Below are positions 37,631-47,449 of a stretch of 64,000 nt of DNA, one piece after another. Source of the stretch: Actinomycetota bacterium (GTDB lineage Bacteria; Actinomycetota; Acidimicrobiia; Acidimicrobiales; Ilumatobacteraceae); the NCBI GenBank assembly GCA_026393575.1, contig JAPKZX010000023.1:31528-95527 (forward strand). Reading direction: 5' to 3'. A program made the translations under genes and the position numbers. The notes under the pieces were generated by a model. The model had not been told where the DNA came from. It saw only the letters and a program-made list of their open reading frames with translations, and did not search any database. Each line of letters starts with the position of its first letter. Within the stretch, counting starts at the first letter, position 1.

Positions 37631-37660
37631 AAGGGCCACTCCCAATTAGGAGTGGCCCTT
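37631..37660. terminator. Strong hairpin between the SBP and permease genes (possible intra-operon terminator/mRNA stabiliser)
   Basis: AAGGGCCACTCC-CAATTA-GGAGTGGCCCTT, perfect 12-bp stem; T-run on the + side. Confidence 0.75.
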
Positions 37661-37712
37661 CCGTATGTTTTTTTGTAAAGCGTCTCACCTAGGTGAAGAC
37701 AAATCACTTACA

Positions 37713-39530
37713 TCACTTCTGGAGGTAAACGCCTGTCCAGTCGATACCCCAGTTGGTAACAACACGCTGAGTCTTGCCCGAAGGACCCTTCAGCTTGCCC
37801 ACGTTCTTCACGCTGTTCTTTGTAAACAAGGCGTAGTAACCGTGAGCAATTGATGTGATTAGGTGTTCGCCCTGAATGTACTCAGTTGCTGCTTTGTAAG
37901 CATCCTTTATAGCCTTCTTCTCGGCTGCAGTTCCTCCATTACCGGTTGCACCGTTTGGCAATGCCTGTGCTGCGTAGAGCAAGTCATCAACTTTGGTGTC
38001 GGTGTGGCGGGTAAGGCTCAAGATTGATCCAAGAAGACCCTTGAAGTAAGCAGTTGAGCCAGTGAAACCTGGGGCAAACGAGTTGGTCACAAGGAATGGC
38101 AAGTTGAAGCTCACATCGGTTCCTTCCATAAGAAGGATGAGGATTGCATCGTATTGGTTGCCCGCTGCAGCGTTGAATGCTTCACCAATGATGGTGTAGG
38201 ACTCTTTCTGCACGATATCCATTGTGATTCCAACGGCCTTGAGCTGTTGCGCGATCAACTTAACGTTGGCCAACGAAACGGCGCTCATATCTGCAGGAAT
38301 GGTGAACTTCAGCTCGGTCTTGCCAGTCTCTGACAAGCAGAGAGCCAAAGCATCTGTGGCCTTCTTCATATTGAAGGTTGCAAAGTTCTTCTTGCTGTAC
38401 ATCACGCTGGTTGGACCAACGATTGACGGTGCAGCAGTTGCTTCACCTGCTGTACGAATACGTACCCACGTTGCACGGTCAATTCCGTAAGAGACAGCAG
38501 CACGGCAGTTCTTGTTAGCGAACTGAGTCTGGATCTTCTGGTTGAACCAGAAAGATGGGTAGTACTCGTTCTTTGACTTGTATTCCGTAAGGTTCTTGTT
38601 GCTGCGAATGCTCTTGACGTACTTTCCTTCACCGGATGTAAACATCGCGGCGTCGTAGGTGCCCTTCATAATCGCGTTCTTACGCTGTTGTGAGTCCTTG
38701 ATGTTGTCGAATGTGATCGAGTTCAAGTATGGCAATTGCACACCCTTGGCATCTTTGCGCCAGTAGTTCGGGTTGCGAACAACCTTCAACTTGTCGGCGT
38801 CACGCACGTAGGTTGACTCAACCATGAATGGTCCGGAGCCCACTGGCTTTGCGCCGCATGAACCGGTTCCCGCTCCGCCTGACGCCTTTGATCCGCCTGC
38901 AGCCTGAATTTGTGCCTTCGCACGAATAACAGTACGACCTGATGCGTACAAAGTACCCAAGAAGTCGTTCTGTGAACGGAACAACTTGAACACAACTGTT
39001 CCAGCCGTGTTGTCAGCTGTGACGCTCAAAATGTTTGCAAGGAATGGAACAGCAGTTCCAAGGTATGAAGAACCTTGTTGGCCAGTGAGAACGCCAGCAC
39101 CACGACCTGCGTCGTAGTTGAACTTCACGAGTGAAGCATCGAGATCTGTGCCGTCGTGCATTTTGATGCCAGAACGAATCTTGATGGTCCATGTCTTAAG
39201 GTCGAGAGTGCCGTCGGCATTCTTGCCTGCTTGTCCAGATTCGGCGAGCACGGGAATCATGTCTCCACCGATTGACTTTTCAAACAATGTTTCGTAAATG
39301 GTACGAGCTGCCATCAAAGCCGAGTTGGCCAAGTTGTCAGGTCCGCACCAGCCGCCGAAGGTGTCGAAGATTGCAACTTTTGCATCTCCGCCGCCGCCAG
39401 CTGTCGGACCGGTTGCAGCACTTTTTGCGCTAGCACCGGTTGTGGCCAGAGTAGAAACGGCAAGCGAAGCAGCAAGAACTGCTCCGACTTTACGTAACAC
39501 TCGGGACCGTGTCGTATGACGTTGTGTCAT
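37713..39530 (-). CDS. Peptide ABC transporter extracellular solute-binding protein (SBP_bac_5 type)
   Basis: Signal-like N-terminus; TIKIRSGIKMHDGTDLDASLVKFNYD, GSGPFMVESTYVRDADKLKVVRNPNYWRKD. Confidence 0.9.
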   Translation of the reverse strand: MTQRHTTRSRVLRKVGAVLAASLAVSTLATTGASAKSAATGPTAGGGGDAKVAIFDTFGGWCGPDNLANSALMAARTIYETLFEKSIGGDMIPVLAESGQAGKNADGTLDLKTWTIKIRSGIKMHDGTDLDASLVKFNYDAGRGAGVLTGQQGSSYLGTAVPFLANILSVTADNTAGTVVFKLFRSQNDFLGTLYASGRTVIRAKAQIQAAGGSKASGGAGTGSCGAKPVGSGPFMVESTYVRDADKLKVVRNPNYWRKDAKGVQLPYLNSITFDNIKDSQQRKNAIMKGTYDAAMFTSGEGKYVKSIRSNKNLTEYKSKNEYYPSFWFNQKIQTQFANKNCRAAVSYGIDRATWVRIRTAGEATAAPSIVGPTSVMYSKKNFATFNMKKATDALALCLSETGKTELKFTIPADMSAVSLANVKLIAQQLKAVGITMDIVQKESYTIIGEAFNAAAGNQYDAILILLMEGTDVSFNLPFLVTNSFAPGFTGSTAYFKGLLGSILSLTRHTDTKVDDLLYAAQALPNGATGNGGTAAEKKAIKDAYKAATEYIQGEHLITSIAHGYYALFTKNSVKNVGKLKGPSGKTQRVVTNWGIDWTGVYLQK

Positions 39531-39700
39531 TGAGTTACCCCCAAAATTGGCACACCACTGTGATGTGACTAAGGGCACGATAGCAGTAAGAATCGCTGTG
39601 ACGCCAACCACACGCAACAGAAATAAATTGTCTTCAACAATTATCTGTTGAGTTATTTTGATGAGTGATTGTCACCAAAATGGGATCATCCGGGCTACTT

Positions 39701-40642
39701 CTAGTTAGTGAAAAAGTGCACTTTGATCGCCCCGCTGGCACGGTCGTTGGCTGTGTCAAAGGCTTTTGCAGCAGAATCAAGGGAATACCGATGAGTAATA
39801 AGGGCTTTGGCAATATGTGGATTGCGTGACAAAACATCTACCGCCTCCTCAAAATCATGGTGTTCGTGGTCGTGGCTATAGAAGATGGACGGAATCACGG
39901 AGATCTCTTTCAACATCAAGGTGTTCGACAGTGCCACGGGCGACCACACCATGCCGAACTCCACAATGGAGCCACGGGGTCTGGTGGCACTGACGCAGGC
40001 ATCGAAAGATTGTTGGGTGCAGACAGCATCGAATGAGAAGTCGTAGTTGTTGCCCGGGGTGGAGATGGGCCGTGCTCCTAGAGCCTCGGCCGCCTGGGTC
40101 TGACGGGGGTGGCGCGTCACGATGTCTACTTCTATGCCGCGATCGGCAAGAACAGCAGCTGTGAGAAGTCCGATAGAGCCGGCACCAACTACTACGGCTG
40201 TCATGTCACGTGAAATTGGAACGCGATTTATTCCGTGTACGACAACGGCTAATGGTTCTACAAGCGCAACAACTTCTGCGTTCACGCTTGCTGGTACCGC
40301 AATCAATCTGGATTTTTCCACACGTACAAATTCTGCGAGCCCTCCATCGATAGATGTGCCATGTAGTGATGCGGCCGCCATCTTGCAAGTGTGAGGTAGT
40401 GCGCGTTTGCATTCTTCGCAATGCCCACACTCGCCAGTGGGGCGCACGGCGACAAGTTGGCCTGACTCTGTGTAGCCACCGAATTCGTGACCTAAAACAA
40501 CTCCAGAGAGCCCAAGGCTGATGAGGTGCAAATCACTTCCGCAGATTCCAGAGGACGTCACGCGAATGAGTTCACCTTCGCCGGAAGGAATATCTCTTTC
40601 AACTAATGAAACTGAACCTTGGTGGGACACAACTGCGCGCAT
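39701..40642 (-). CDS. Zinc-binding alcohol dehydrogenase/medium-chain dehydrogenase family
   Basis: SSGICGSDLHLISLGLSGVVLGHEFGGY, CGHCEECKRALPHTC, AVVVGAGSIGLLTAAVLA. Confidence 0.9.
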   Translation of the reverse strand: MRAVVSHQGSVSLVERDIPSGEGELIRVTSSGICGSDLHLISLGLSGVVLGHEFGGYTESGQLVAVRPTGECGHCEECKRALPHTCKMAAASLHGTSIDGGLAEFVRVEKSRLIAVPASVNAEVVALVEPLAVVVHGINRVPISRDMTAVVVGAGSIGLLTAAVLADRGIEVDIVTRHPRQTQAAEALGARPISTPGNNYDFSFDAVCTQQSFDACVSATRPRGSIVEFGMVWSPVALSNTLMLKEISVIPSIFYSHDHEHHDFEEAVDVLSRNPHIAKALITHRYSLDSAAKAFDTANDRASGAIKVHFFTN

Positions 40643-40676
40643 GGCTGAACTGTAACCGTTTCGTGCAGTAGGCCGA

Positions 40677-41420
40677 TTACGGAGTGGTGGTTGGTGGAAC
40701 TGTTGATGTACTTGTTGACGTTGTAGTCGTAGATGTTGTGGTGGTTGTTGCATCAACAACCTGTGTGCCGTACACACGAAGAGCGTTCACAGTAAAACTT
40801 GCTCGCGTCTTGTAACCACTAACAGTGAGGTGGACGCCGTCTGCAATGAATCGGCTTGCGGCCTTGGGCACAAAAGATGTATTCCAGTCGGCGATACGAA
40901 GTTGTGGCCAGCGCGCTTGTGCTTTTACTAACGCCCTGTTGAATCGCACGGACCGACTAATCCAATCGCGTCTTCCAAGTGCTGAGAATTCTGTGTTGAC
41001 CCAAAGCACCGGAAGGTTCCTAGTTTTTGTCATTACCAAGTCAATGACATATTGCGGATACCACGACTCGGTGCGAGAGATCATGTCGTTCGTACCGAGA
41101 GCGATAACAATTGCTGTGGTATCTGCATTGAGCTGCTTCTCGAGGATGGGTGCGGCAAGAGATGCTTTTCGACCCGACTTGTCGTCAATGAATACAGATG
41201 GCCAAATTGCTAAGCGCTCAATGCGTGTTTGTAGTTTGCCGAAGTAATCGGTTCCCACGCTAAGGCTGTCTCCGATGATGAGTAGCCGACCTTGTCCGTT
41301 GGGAGAAATAGACACTGGAGGTGGAGCCGCTTGAGATAACTGCGGGGCAATGAATGCTGAAACACAGAGTGCCCCCACCAGCAACTGAGAGATTTTGGTG
41401 CGGGAGAGCAGGTTGGACAC
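40677..41420 (-). CDS. Secreted SGNH/GDSL-type hydrolase with Thr/Ser-rich tail
   Basis: RLLIIGDSLSVGTDYFGKL, VIALGTNDM, DGVHLTVSGY; C-term TTTTTSTTTTSTSTSTVPPTTTP. Confidence 0.82.
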   Translation of the reverse strand: MSNLLSRTKISQLLVGALCVSAFIAPQLSQAAPPPVSISPNGQGRLLIIGDSLSVGTDYFGKLQTRIERLAIWPSVFIDDKSGRKASLAAPILEKQLNADTTAIVIALGTNDMISRTESWYPQYVIDLVMTKTRNLPVLWVNTEFSALGRRDWISRSVRFNRALVKAQARWPQLRIADWNTSFVPKAASRFIADGVHLTVSGYKTRASFTVNALRVYGTQVVDATTTTTSTTTTSTSTSTVPPTTTP

Positions 41421-41445
41421 CGTTCTATTGTGGCAAGGTTGTGAG

Positions 41446-43488
41446 GTGATTCGTAAGCACTTCCTCACATATTTTGCCCTTTCGACTATTGCGATTGCTC
41501 AACCAATACTGGATTTGTACGGAAAGAACACGACGGTGTTCTCCGCGGCAAAGATGACGTCGCTGGAAGTATCGATCTTCGTATTGATGGTGCTCTTAGT
41601 TCCGGCATTGGTGGCTACGGCGATTGATGTCATAAGCAAAGCTTTTGGACCACGGGTGAATGAGTCAGTTCGTCTCTGGCAGATTGCGGTTTTTTCCTTC
41701 CTAGTGGGTCTAGCGATTGCTCGAATCGCGCAATGGAAGGGCAACGCTGTTCCCATTGCGGTGGGGTTACTTCTCGCGGTTGCAGTACCCATTTCTTTTG
41801 ATCGGTTCAAATCTGTACGTGAATGGTCACGCTGGTTATCTGCTTTGGGCGTCGCAGTCCTGGCCACAGCGTTGATTCAACTACAGCCAGTGATCTTGGG
41901 AACGTCAGGTCCTAAATCTGACGCCGTGATTGGTCGTACTGATGTCTCGGTATTGCAAATTGTGTTTGACGAATTTCCGTTATATGCCTTACTTGATTCA
42001 AACGGCGAAATTAATGCTGAACGATTTCCTGGCTTTGCACGACTTGCACAAGAGTCAACTTGGTTCAGGAACTCTGTAGCGGAATCAAACTTCACACACC
42101 AGGCAGTGCCAGCAATTCTGTCGTCACAGGTGCCGTCACAAACGGGGGGACCATTTCTTCAGCAGTATCCGAAGAACATTTTTACTTTGTTCGGTGGTAA
42201 GACAGCAATAGATGGAATTGAACCCGTCACGAGTCTTTGTCCCCACTCTGTCTGTCATTCGGATGTCGCTTCCTCTTTCGGATTTGATGTGGGTCGATAT
42301 GTGAAATTCGTTCGCGATGCGGGCTATGTATATGGTCACCGTGTGTTGCCCCCAATTGCGCGCACGAGGATTCCATCCATTGAAGGAACATGGGGCGGTT
42401 TTGGTGCTGTTGCCAACAAGTTCAAGGAACAGTTTGATACAGGTGCGTTCTCACAGGTAGATGCCATTAGTAATGGTGTTGCTGCGTTTGTAAATGACTC
42501 ATCGCAACGCGTGGAGGTGGTGCACGCACTAGTTCCGCATGCTCCATGGAGGTTGACGCCAGACCATCGCGTTGCTCCATTGTCTGCTTCTATTACTACT
42601 CAGAACCCAGACAATGAAGATGTGGTACGAGACACCTATCAAACATTTCTTGTTCAGGTGGGCGCTGCAGACAATGCAATCTCGGAGTTAATAGAAACCC
42701 TCAAACAAAAAGGGCGTTGGGACAACACGCTCCTTGTTGTCACAGCGGATCATGGTATTTCGTTTATGCCAACCCTGCCTCAACGTCACACGGACTTCTC
42801 TGACATTGGTCAATCAAATGATGTCTATCGAATTCCCACGTTCATAAAGTTTCCAAAACAATCCGCGGGAAAGATCAGCGATTGTGCAATATCTAACCTT
42901 GACATCTTGCCCACGATTATCGACGTGACAGAAACAGAAACTTCTTGGGAGTTCGCTGGACTATCAGTTGCAAATGAATGCCCAGCAGGTCGCACGCGCA
43001 CGGTGGTCTCGGCAACCGGAGAAACTGCTGTTCTGTCCGAGGGCTTTGAAGTAGTGAAGGAACGTTCTGATTATTACGACTCTGTAGTAGCCAGAGAAGG
43101 ATCTTTGCGTCGAGTTGCTGGCGTTGGACTGTCTGCATCACTGGTTGGCCAGGCGTTGCCCGCTGTTGCAAATTCAACAACTGTGACCGGGTGGTCGGTG
43201 ACCCAGAAGAAGATGTTTACGAACGTGTCGACGAAAAAGGGCGCCAGAGTTCCTTCGCTCATCACAGGCAACATCCAGTTGGCGAAACCACTGGATGTTG
43301 GAACAGAAGGTGTCGTTGCAATTGATGGCATAGCTGCAGGCGTGATTGGTGAACTATCTGGCGCACGTGATGTTGTGTCGTATACGGCGATCTTGGATTA
43401 CGGATTATTGACGGAAGGTGCACACACGGTGGAGTTGTATGTGCGTCTCCCTAATGGGCAACTAGAGCGGGTGGGCAAGCCGTCTTAG
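41446..43488 (+). CDS. Membrane-anchored sulfatase/alkaline-phosphatase superfamily protein
   Basis: N-terminal TM helices; VLQIVFDEFPLYALLD, TLLVVTADHGISF, NLDILPTIIDV; start uncertain (41395 or 41446). Confidence 0.8.
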   Translation: MIRKHFLTYFALSTIAIAQPILDLYGKNTTVFSAAKMTSLEVSIFVLMVLLVPALVATAIDVISKAFGPRVNESVRLWQIAVFSFLVGLAIARIAQWKGNAVPIAVGLLLAVAVPISFDRFKSVREWSRWLSALGVAVLATALIQLQPVILGTSGPKSDAVIGRTDVSVLQIVFDEFPLYALLDSNGEINAERFPGFARLAQESTWFRNSVAESNFTHQAVPAILSSQVPSQTGGPFLQQYPKNIFTLFGGKTAIDGIEPVTSLCPHSVCHSDVASSFGFDVGRYVKFVRDAGYVYGHRVLPPIARTRIPSIEGTWGGFGAVANKFKEQFDTGAFSQVDAISNGVAAFVNDSSQRVEVVHALVPHAPWRLTPDHRVAPLSASITTQNPDNEDVVRDTYQTFLVQVGAADNAISELIETLKQKGRWDNTLLVVTADHGISFMPTLPQRHTDFSDIGQSNDVYRIPTFIKFPKQSAGKISDCAISNLDILPTIIDVTETETSWEFAGLSVANECPAGRTRTVVSATGETAVLSEGFEVVKERSDYYDSVVAREGSLRRVAGVGLSASLVGQALPAVANSTTVTGWSVTQKKMFTNVSTKKGARVPSLITGNIQLAKPLDVGTEGVVAIDGIAAGVIGELSGARDVVSYTAILDYGLLTEGAHTVELYVRLPNGQLERVGKPS

Positions 43489-45752
43489 TTGGTGTTTGAT
43501 GCCCAGGCTTCTGGGTCTTGAATCTCGCGGACAACTCGCGGTACATCTTGTACATCAACTGGTGGGCTGATGAGGTAGCCCTGCGCGCGATGGCATTTCA
43601 CCGACTTCAGGGTCTGCAGCTGTTCTTTACTTTCTACACCTTCAGCAACAATGTCGGCTCCCATTGCCTCGGCCATTGCAATGATGGTGCGAACGATGTT
43701 TTGTGTGGCGCTATCCGTGGAGATGTCGTTGACAAACGCTCTATCAATCTTGATGCATTGAATGGGGAACTTCTGTAGAAGTGAGAGTGATGAATAGCCC
43801 GTTCCGAAATCATCGATCGCTATGCGAACACCCAGAGCGTTGAGTCGACGAAGTGAACTTAAGGCCTGCGTGGGTTCTGTGATCATGACGCTCTCTGTCA
43901 CTTCAAGCCATAGTTGTTCAGGCGACACCCCTGACGCATCGAGGGCGTTGCTCACAATCGTCACGAATTCAGGGTCGTGTAACTGTCGAGGGGACACGTT
44001 GACACTCATTGTCGTGCTAGGGGTACACACGCCAGTGTCTACCCATGAACGCAATTGCTGCAATGCATCGTTGATGGCCCAAGAACCAAGGGGAACGATA
44101 GTGCCAGTTTCTTCTGCGATAGGAATGAAATCGAGAGGGGACACCGTGCCTAAGTCTTTACGATCCCAACGCATGAGTGCTTCAAATCCGATAACAATTC
44201 CGAGATCGATATCAACAATGGGTTGATGAACAAGTCGCAACTCGTTGCGTTCGAGTGCACGGTACAACGCGGTCTCTACATCTAAACGCTTGGTCACGCT
44301 TTCAAGCATTGAATCATCGAACAATGCGATGCAATTACGCCCGGCCGACTTTGCACGGTACATCGCAGTGTCTGCGTGTTGCATGAGGTCTTCGGCAGAT
44401 AAGCGCAGGTTTGGCACTGCGTATGCGACGCCAATACTTGCCGTGACAAACATGTCGCCTGCATTTCCCTTCATGGGGTCTCGTAGCGCATCAAGAATAC
44501 GCTCGGCAAGCACAACAGATTGTGTAGGGCTTTCGGTGGTGCTGTCGAGGACTACGAATTCATCACCTGCAATGCGAGCCACTGTTGCGTGTGGCGAGAT
44601 GGCACTGGTTAATCGGCGCGCGACTTCGGTGAGTATGGCATCGCCTGTTGAATGGCCAAGGCTGTCATTGATGCTTTTGAATCGGTCAACATCGATAAAG
44701 AGAACAGTGGGACGTTGTGATGTTTTCCAGGAGGAGTGAATCGCTTTTTCTATATGTTCGAGCATGAGAATGCGATTAGGTAATCCGGTGAGAGAGTCGG
44801 TGAGTGCGTTTCTCACCAACGTGTCTTGAGTGGCGGCATTCAGACGGACCGACTGAATGACCCGAAGCATGACTGCGGCAGCAAGCACGATGACAGACAC
44901 TGTGCGAACCCAACGATCGGTGGAATCGTGTGGGTCTGTGATGGCCAACACAATGATTGGTGCGATAAGAGAAACGGTAGTTGTCATCAGTCGTGTCATC
45001 AGTGGTGCTGTTGAACGTGAGATGGCACCACTATTGATGTGGCGGATATTCGGATGCAGAAAACTGGCCCCAGCGAGAGCGAAGGCAATGAAGAAGGATG
45101 CATTGATGGTGGATGCTGATAGATGAGCGTCTGTTCGAACGATGACTGAGCGAAGAATGATGCCCACTAACCCCAGTGATACGGCTAATCCCAGGAACGC
45201 AACGGGCGCCGATGGCGCAGTGTTGGAGAAAAGCAATGTTGCGAGCAAGAACAACACAATCATCGCTACGCCTAATGTGGCGCTTTGAATCGCAGTGATG
45301 GCCGGAGTGTTGCTGGTGAGAGCAAGTGACGGTTGGATCAGGAAGATCCATACCAGTACCCACGCACCTAGGCCGACGATAATTCCGTCGGTCATTACGT
45401 TTGCTAACTGACCTAGTAGGCGACGACGCACAATCAGTAGCAATCCGATAACTAATCCCACCTGGCTCGCCAGAAGTAGTAACTCAACTGTGGGAGAGGC
45501 ATTGCTAGTTGATTGGCCCTCGATAATCCGAGACGCGGCGATGACAGCAACTGCAAATGCGGCAGTTGCGGAGACCACAACAGGTGGCTTATGGGCGAAC
45601 GAACCAATCAAGATCGCACCGATCGCTCCTGTGATGGCAATAGAAGCGGATGCGCTGGTGGTGCTGGCCTGAGTGATGCCGTGTATGGCGCCCAGTGCGG
45701 CAGCGCCGATGGCCGCCAGCCATGAGAGTGCTATGAAGGCTTTACGCAACAT
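43485..45752 (-). CDS. Membrane-bound GGDEF-EAL diguanylate cyclase/phosphodiesterase
   Basis: N-terminal hydrophobic domain; LTGLPNRILMLEHIEKA, RIAGDEFVVL, GFEALMRWDRKD, IDDFGTGYSSLSLLQKFPI. Confidence 0.93.
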   Translation of the reverse strand: MLRKAFIALSWLAAIGAAALGAIHGITQASTTSASASIAITGAIGAILIGSFAHKPPVVVSATAAFAVAVIAASRIIEGQSTSNASPTVELLLLASQVGLVIGLLLIVRRRLLGQLANVMTDGIIVGLGAWVLVWIFLIQPSLALTSNTPAITAIQSATLGVAMIVLFLLATLLFSNTAPSAPVAFLGLAVSLGLVGIILRSVIVRTDAHLSASTINASFFIAFALAGASFLHPNIRHINSGAISRSTAPLMTRLMTTTVSLIAPIIVLAITDPHDSTDRWVRTVSVIVLAAAVMLRVIQSVRLNAATQDTLVRNALTDSLTGLPNRILMLEHIEKAIHSSWKTSQRPTVLFIDVDRFKSINDSLGHSTGDAILTEVARRLTSAISPHATVARIAGDEFVVLDSTTESPTQSVVLAERILDALRDPMKGNAGDMFVTASIGVAYAVPNLRLSAEDLMQHADTAMYRAKSAGRNCIALFDDSMLESVTKRLDVETALYRALERNELRLVHQPIVDIDLGIVIGFEALMRWDRKDLGTVSPLDFIPIAEETGTIVPLGSWAINDALQQLRSWVDTGVCTPSTTMSVNVSPRQLHDPEFVTIVSNALDASGVSPEQLWLEVTESVMITEPTQALSSLRRLNALGVRIAIDDFGTGYSSLSLLQKFPIQCIKIDRAFVNDISTDSATQNIVRTIIAMAEAMGADIVAEGVESKEQLQTLKSVKCHRAQGYLISPPVDVQDVPRVVREIQDPEAWASNTN

Positions 45753-45869
45753 AAAAACCTGATTTTTTCATGATTGCACCGCCCAAGAGAACGATTGTGA
45801 CGGTACTACGCATCAGGTGACAGGGGTGGAATCATCTGGATTGCATGCAGGTAGATAGTCTTTCTCTAG

Positions 45870-46859
45870 ATGTCAACTGTTGCCCCCACCGTCACGGTCG
45901 TAGTGCCGGGCACCCATCTCATGGCTGAGCTGCTCGGGCCTCGAGACGAATACCTTCGTCGAGTGGAAGAATCCTTTCCCGATGTCGCAGTCACGGTGAG
46001 AGGTAACGAGATCACATGTAATGGTCCGCGCTCTCATCAGGTGGGTCGCCTGTTTGAGGAGTTGGTACTGCTGCTGCAAAGTGGTGAACGTCTCGACCAA
46101 TCTGTCATGGATAGAAGCATCGTGATGGTTCGTGCCGAGCAGCGGCCAAGTTCAGTTCTGACTGATGACATTTTGAAAGGGGCCAGAGGTCGCATGGTGC
46201 GTCCGAAGACAGCTGGTCAAAAGAGATATGTCGACGCCATTCGTGAAAACACGATCACCTTCGGCATCGGACCCGCAGGTACTGGCAAGAGTTGGTTGGC
46301 AGTCGCGATGGCTGTGCAAGCATTGCACGCTCGACAAGTGCAGCGCATCGTGTTGACTCGTCCAGCAGTGGAAGCCGGAGAACGTTTGGGCTTTTTACCT
46401 GGTGACTTAATGGCAAAGATCGACCCATACCTTCGTCCTTTGTATGACGCGCTGTATGACATGGTCGATCCAGAAGCGGCGATGAAACTGATTGAGCGTC
46501 AAACTATTGAAGTTGCGCCTTTAGCATTCATGCGCGGCCGTACATTGAACAACTCGTTTATCATTCTTGATGAGGCTCAGAACACCACTCCTGAACAAAT
46601 GAAGATGTTCTTAACTCGAATTGGATTCGGATCGAAAGTAGTTGTCACTGGAGATGTTTCACAGATTGACGTACCTGATGGTCGCAGCGGGCTGGTGGGA
46701 CTAGAGAAGAAGTTGGGAAGCATTGACTCTCTCGGTTTTGTTTACTTAGACGGATCCGATGTTGTGCGGCACCGTATTGTTGCCGACATTGTTGCCGCCT
46801 ATGAACGAGCAACAGTTGCCGATGCAAAACGTGCAAGTGCGCGAAAGTCATCCACATGA
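45870..46859 (+). CDS. PhoH family ATPase
   Basis: TFGIGPAGTGKSWLAVAMAVQAL, FIILDEAQNTTPEQMKMFLTRIGFGSKVVVTGDVSQID. Confidence 0.95.
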   Translation: MSTVAPTVTVVVPGTHLMAELLGPRDEYLRRVEESFPDVAVTVRGNEITCNGPRSHQVGRLFEELVLLLQSGERLDQSVMDRSIVMVRAEQRPSSVLTDDILKGARGRMVRPKTAGQKRYVDAIRENTITFGIGPAGTGKSWLAVAMAVQALHARQVQRIVLTRPAVEAGERLGFLPGDLMAKIDPYLRPLYDALYDMVDPEAAMKLIERQTIEVAPLAFMRGRTLNNSFIILDEAQNTTPEQMKMFLTRIGFGSKVVVTGDVSQIDVPDGRSGLVGLEKKLGSIDSLGFVYLDGSDVVRHRIVADIVAAYERATVADAKRASARKSST

Positions 46860-47449
46860 GTGACATGAGGCCTCGAATACAAACCCCAAAGCGCACGGGT
46901 GGCGATGGAGTACCGGAAGTGTTCTGTTCAGACGAACAGTCAGGCATAGATGTGGACCTTGTTCGCTGGCGAACATTGGCAGTGAATGCACTGATGCACG
47001 CAGGAGTTCGTGGTGGATGTGAGTTGTCGCTGTTTTTTGTGGACACTGAAACCATGACCGACCTCAACGCTGAGCACATGGGCAAAGTTGGCCCAACAGA
47101 TGTTCTCGCCTTCCCATTAGACGGAGTAGAGGTAACTGAGTCCCAAGGACCTGGCGCCCTGACTCGCGGGCCTTCCAGGCCGCACCCTGATCATGATGAC
47201 ATGCCTACGTTGTTGGGCGACGTGATTGTGTGCCCTTCGGTGGCCCTACAGCAATATGCCGAGCATGCGGGAACCATGGATGATGAGTTGGCTCTATTGG
47301 TAGTACACGGCGTACTTCATGTTTTAGGGTTTGACCATGACAGCCCAGAGACAACCGCTGACATGCGGACTCGCGAGTTAGACATCTTGACCACGCACCA
47401 CTGGAGCGGTCCTGCTCCGACAACCTTTAGACAGGAACACAAAGAATGA
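46856..47449 (+). CDS. ybeY: Endoribonuclease YbeY
   Basis: ADLNAEHMGKVGPTDVLAFPLD-type region; LLVVHGVLHVLGFDHDSPE zinc site; ATGA overlap with phoH-like gene. Confidence 0.93.
   Translation: MSDMRPRIQTPKRTGGDGVPEVFCSDEQSGIDVDLVRWRTLAVNALMHAGVRGGCELSLFFVDTETMTDLNAEHMGKVGPTDVLAFPLDGVEVTESQGPGALTRGPSRPHPDHDDMPTLLGDVIVCPSVALQQYAEHAGTMDDELALLVVHGVLHVLGFDHDSPETTADMRTRELDILTTHHWSGPAPTTFRQEHKE

Noticed and set aside
40677-40760. Short repeat tract (GTT/GTA/GTG-rich) as a CRISPR or VNTR array
   Set aside because: It encodes the Thr/Ser tail of the SGNH hydrolase; units are degenerate and there are no spacers.
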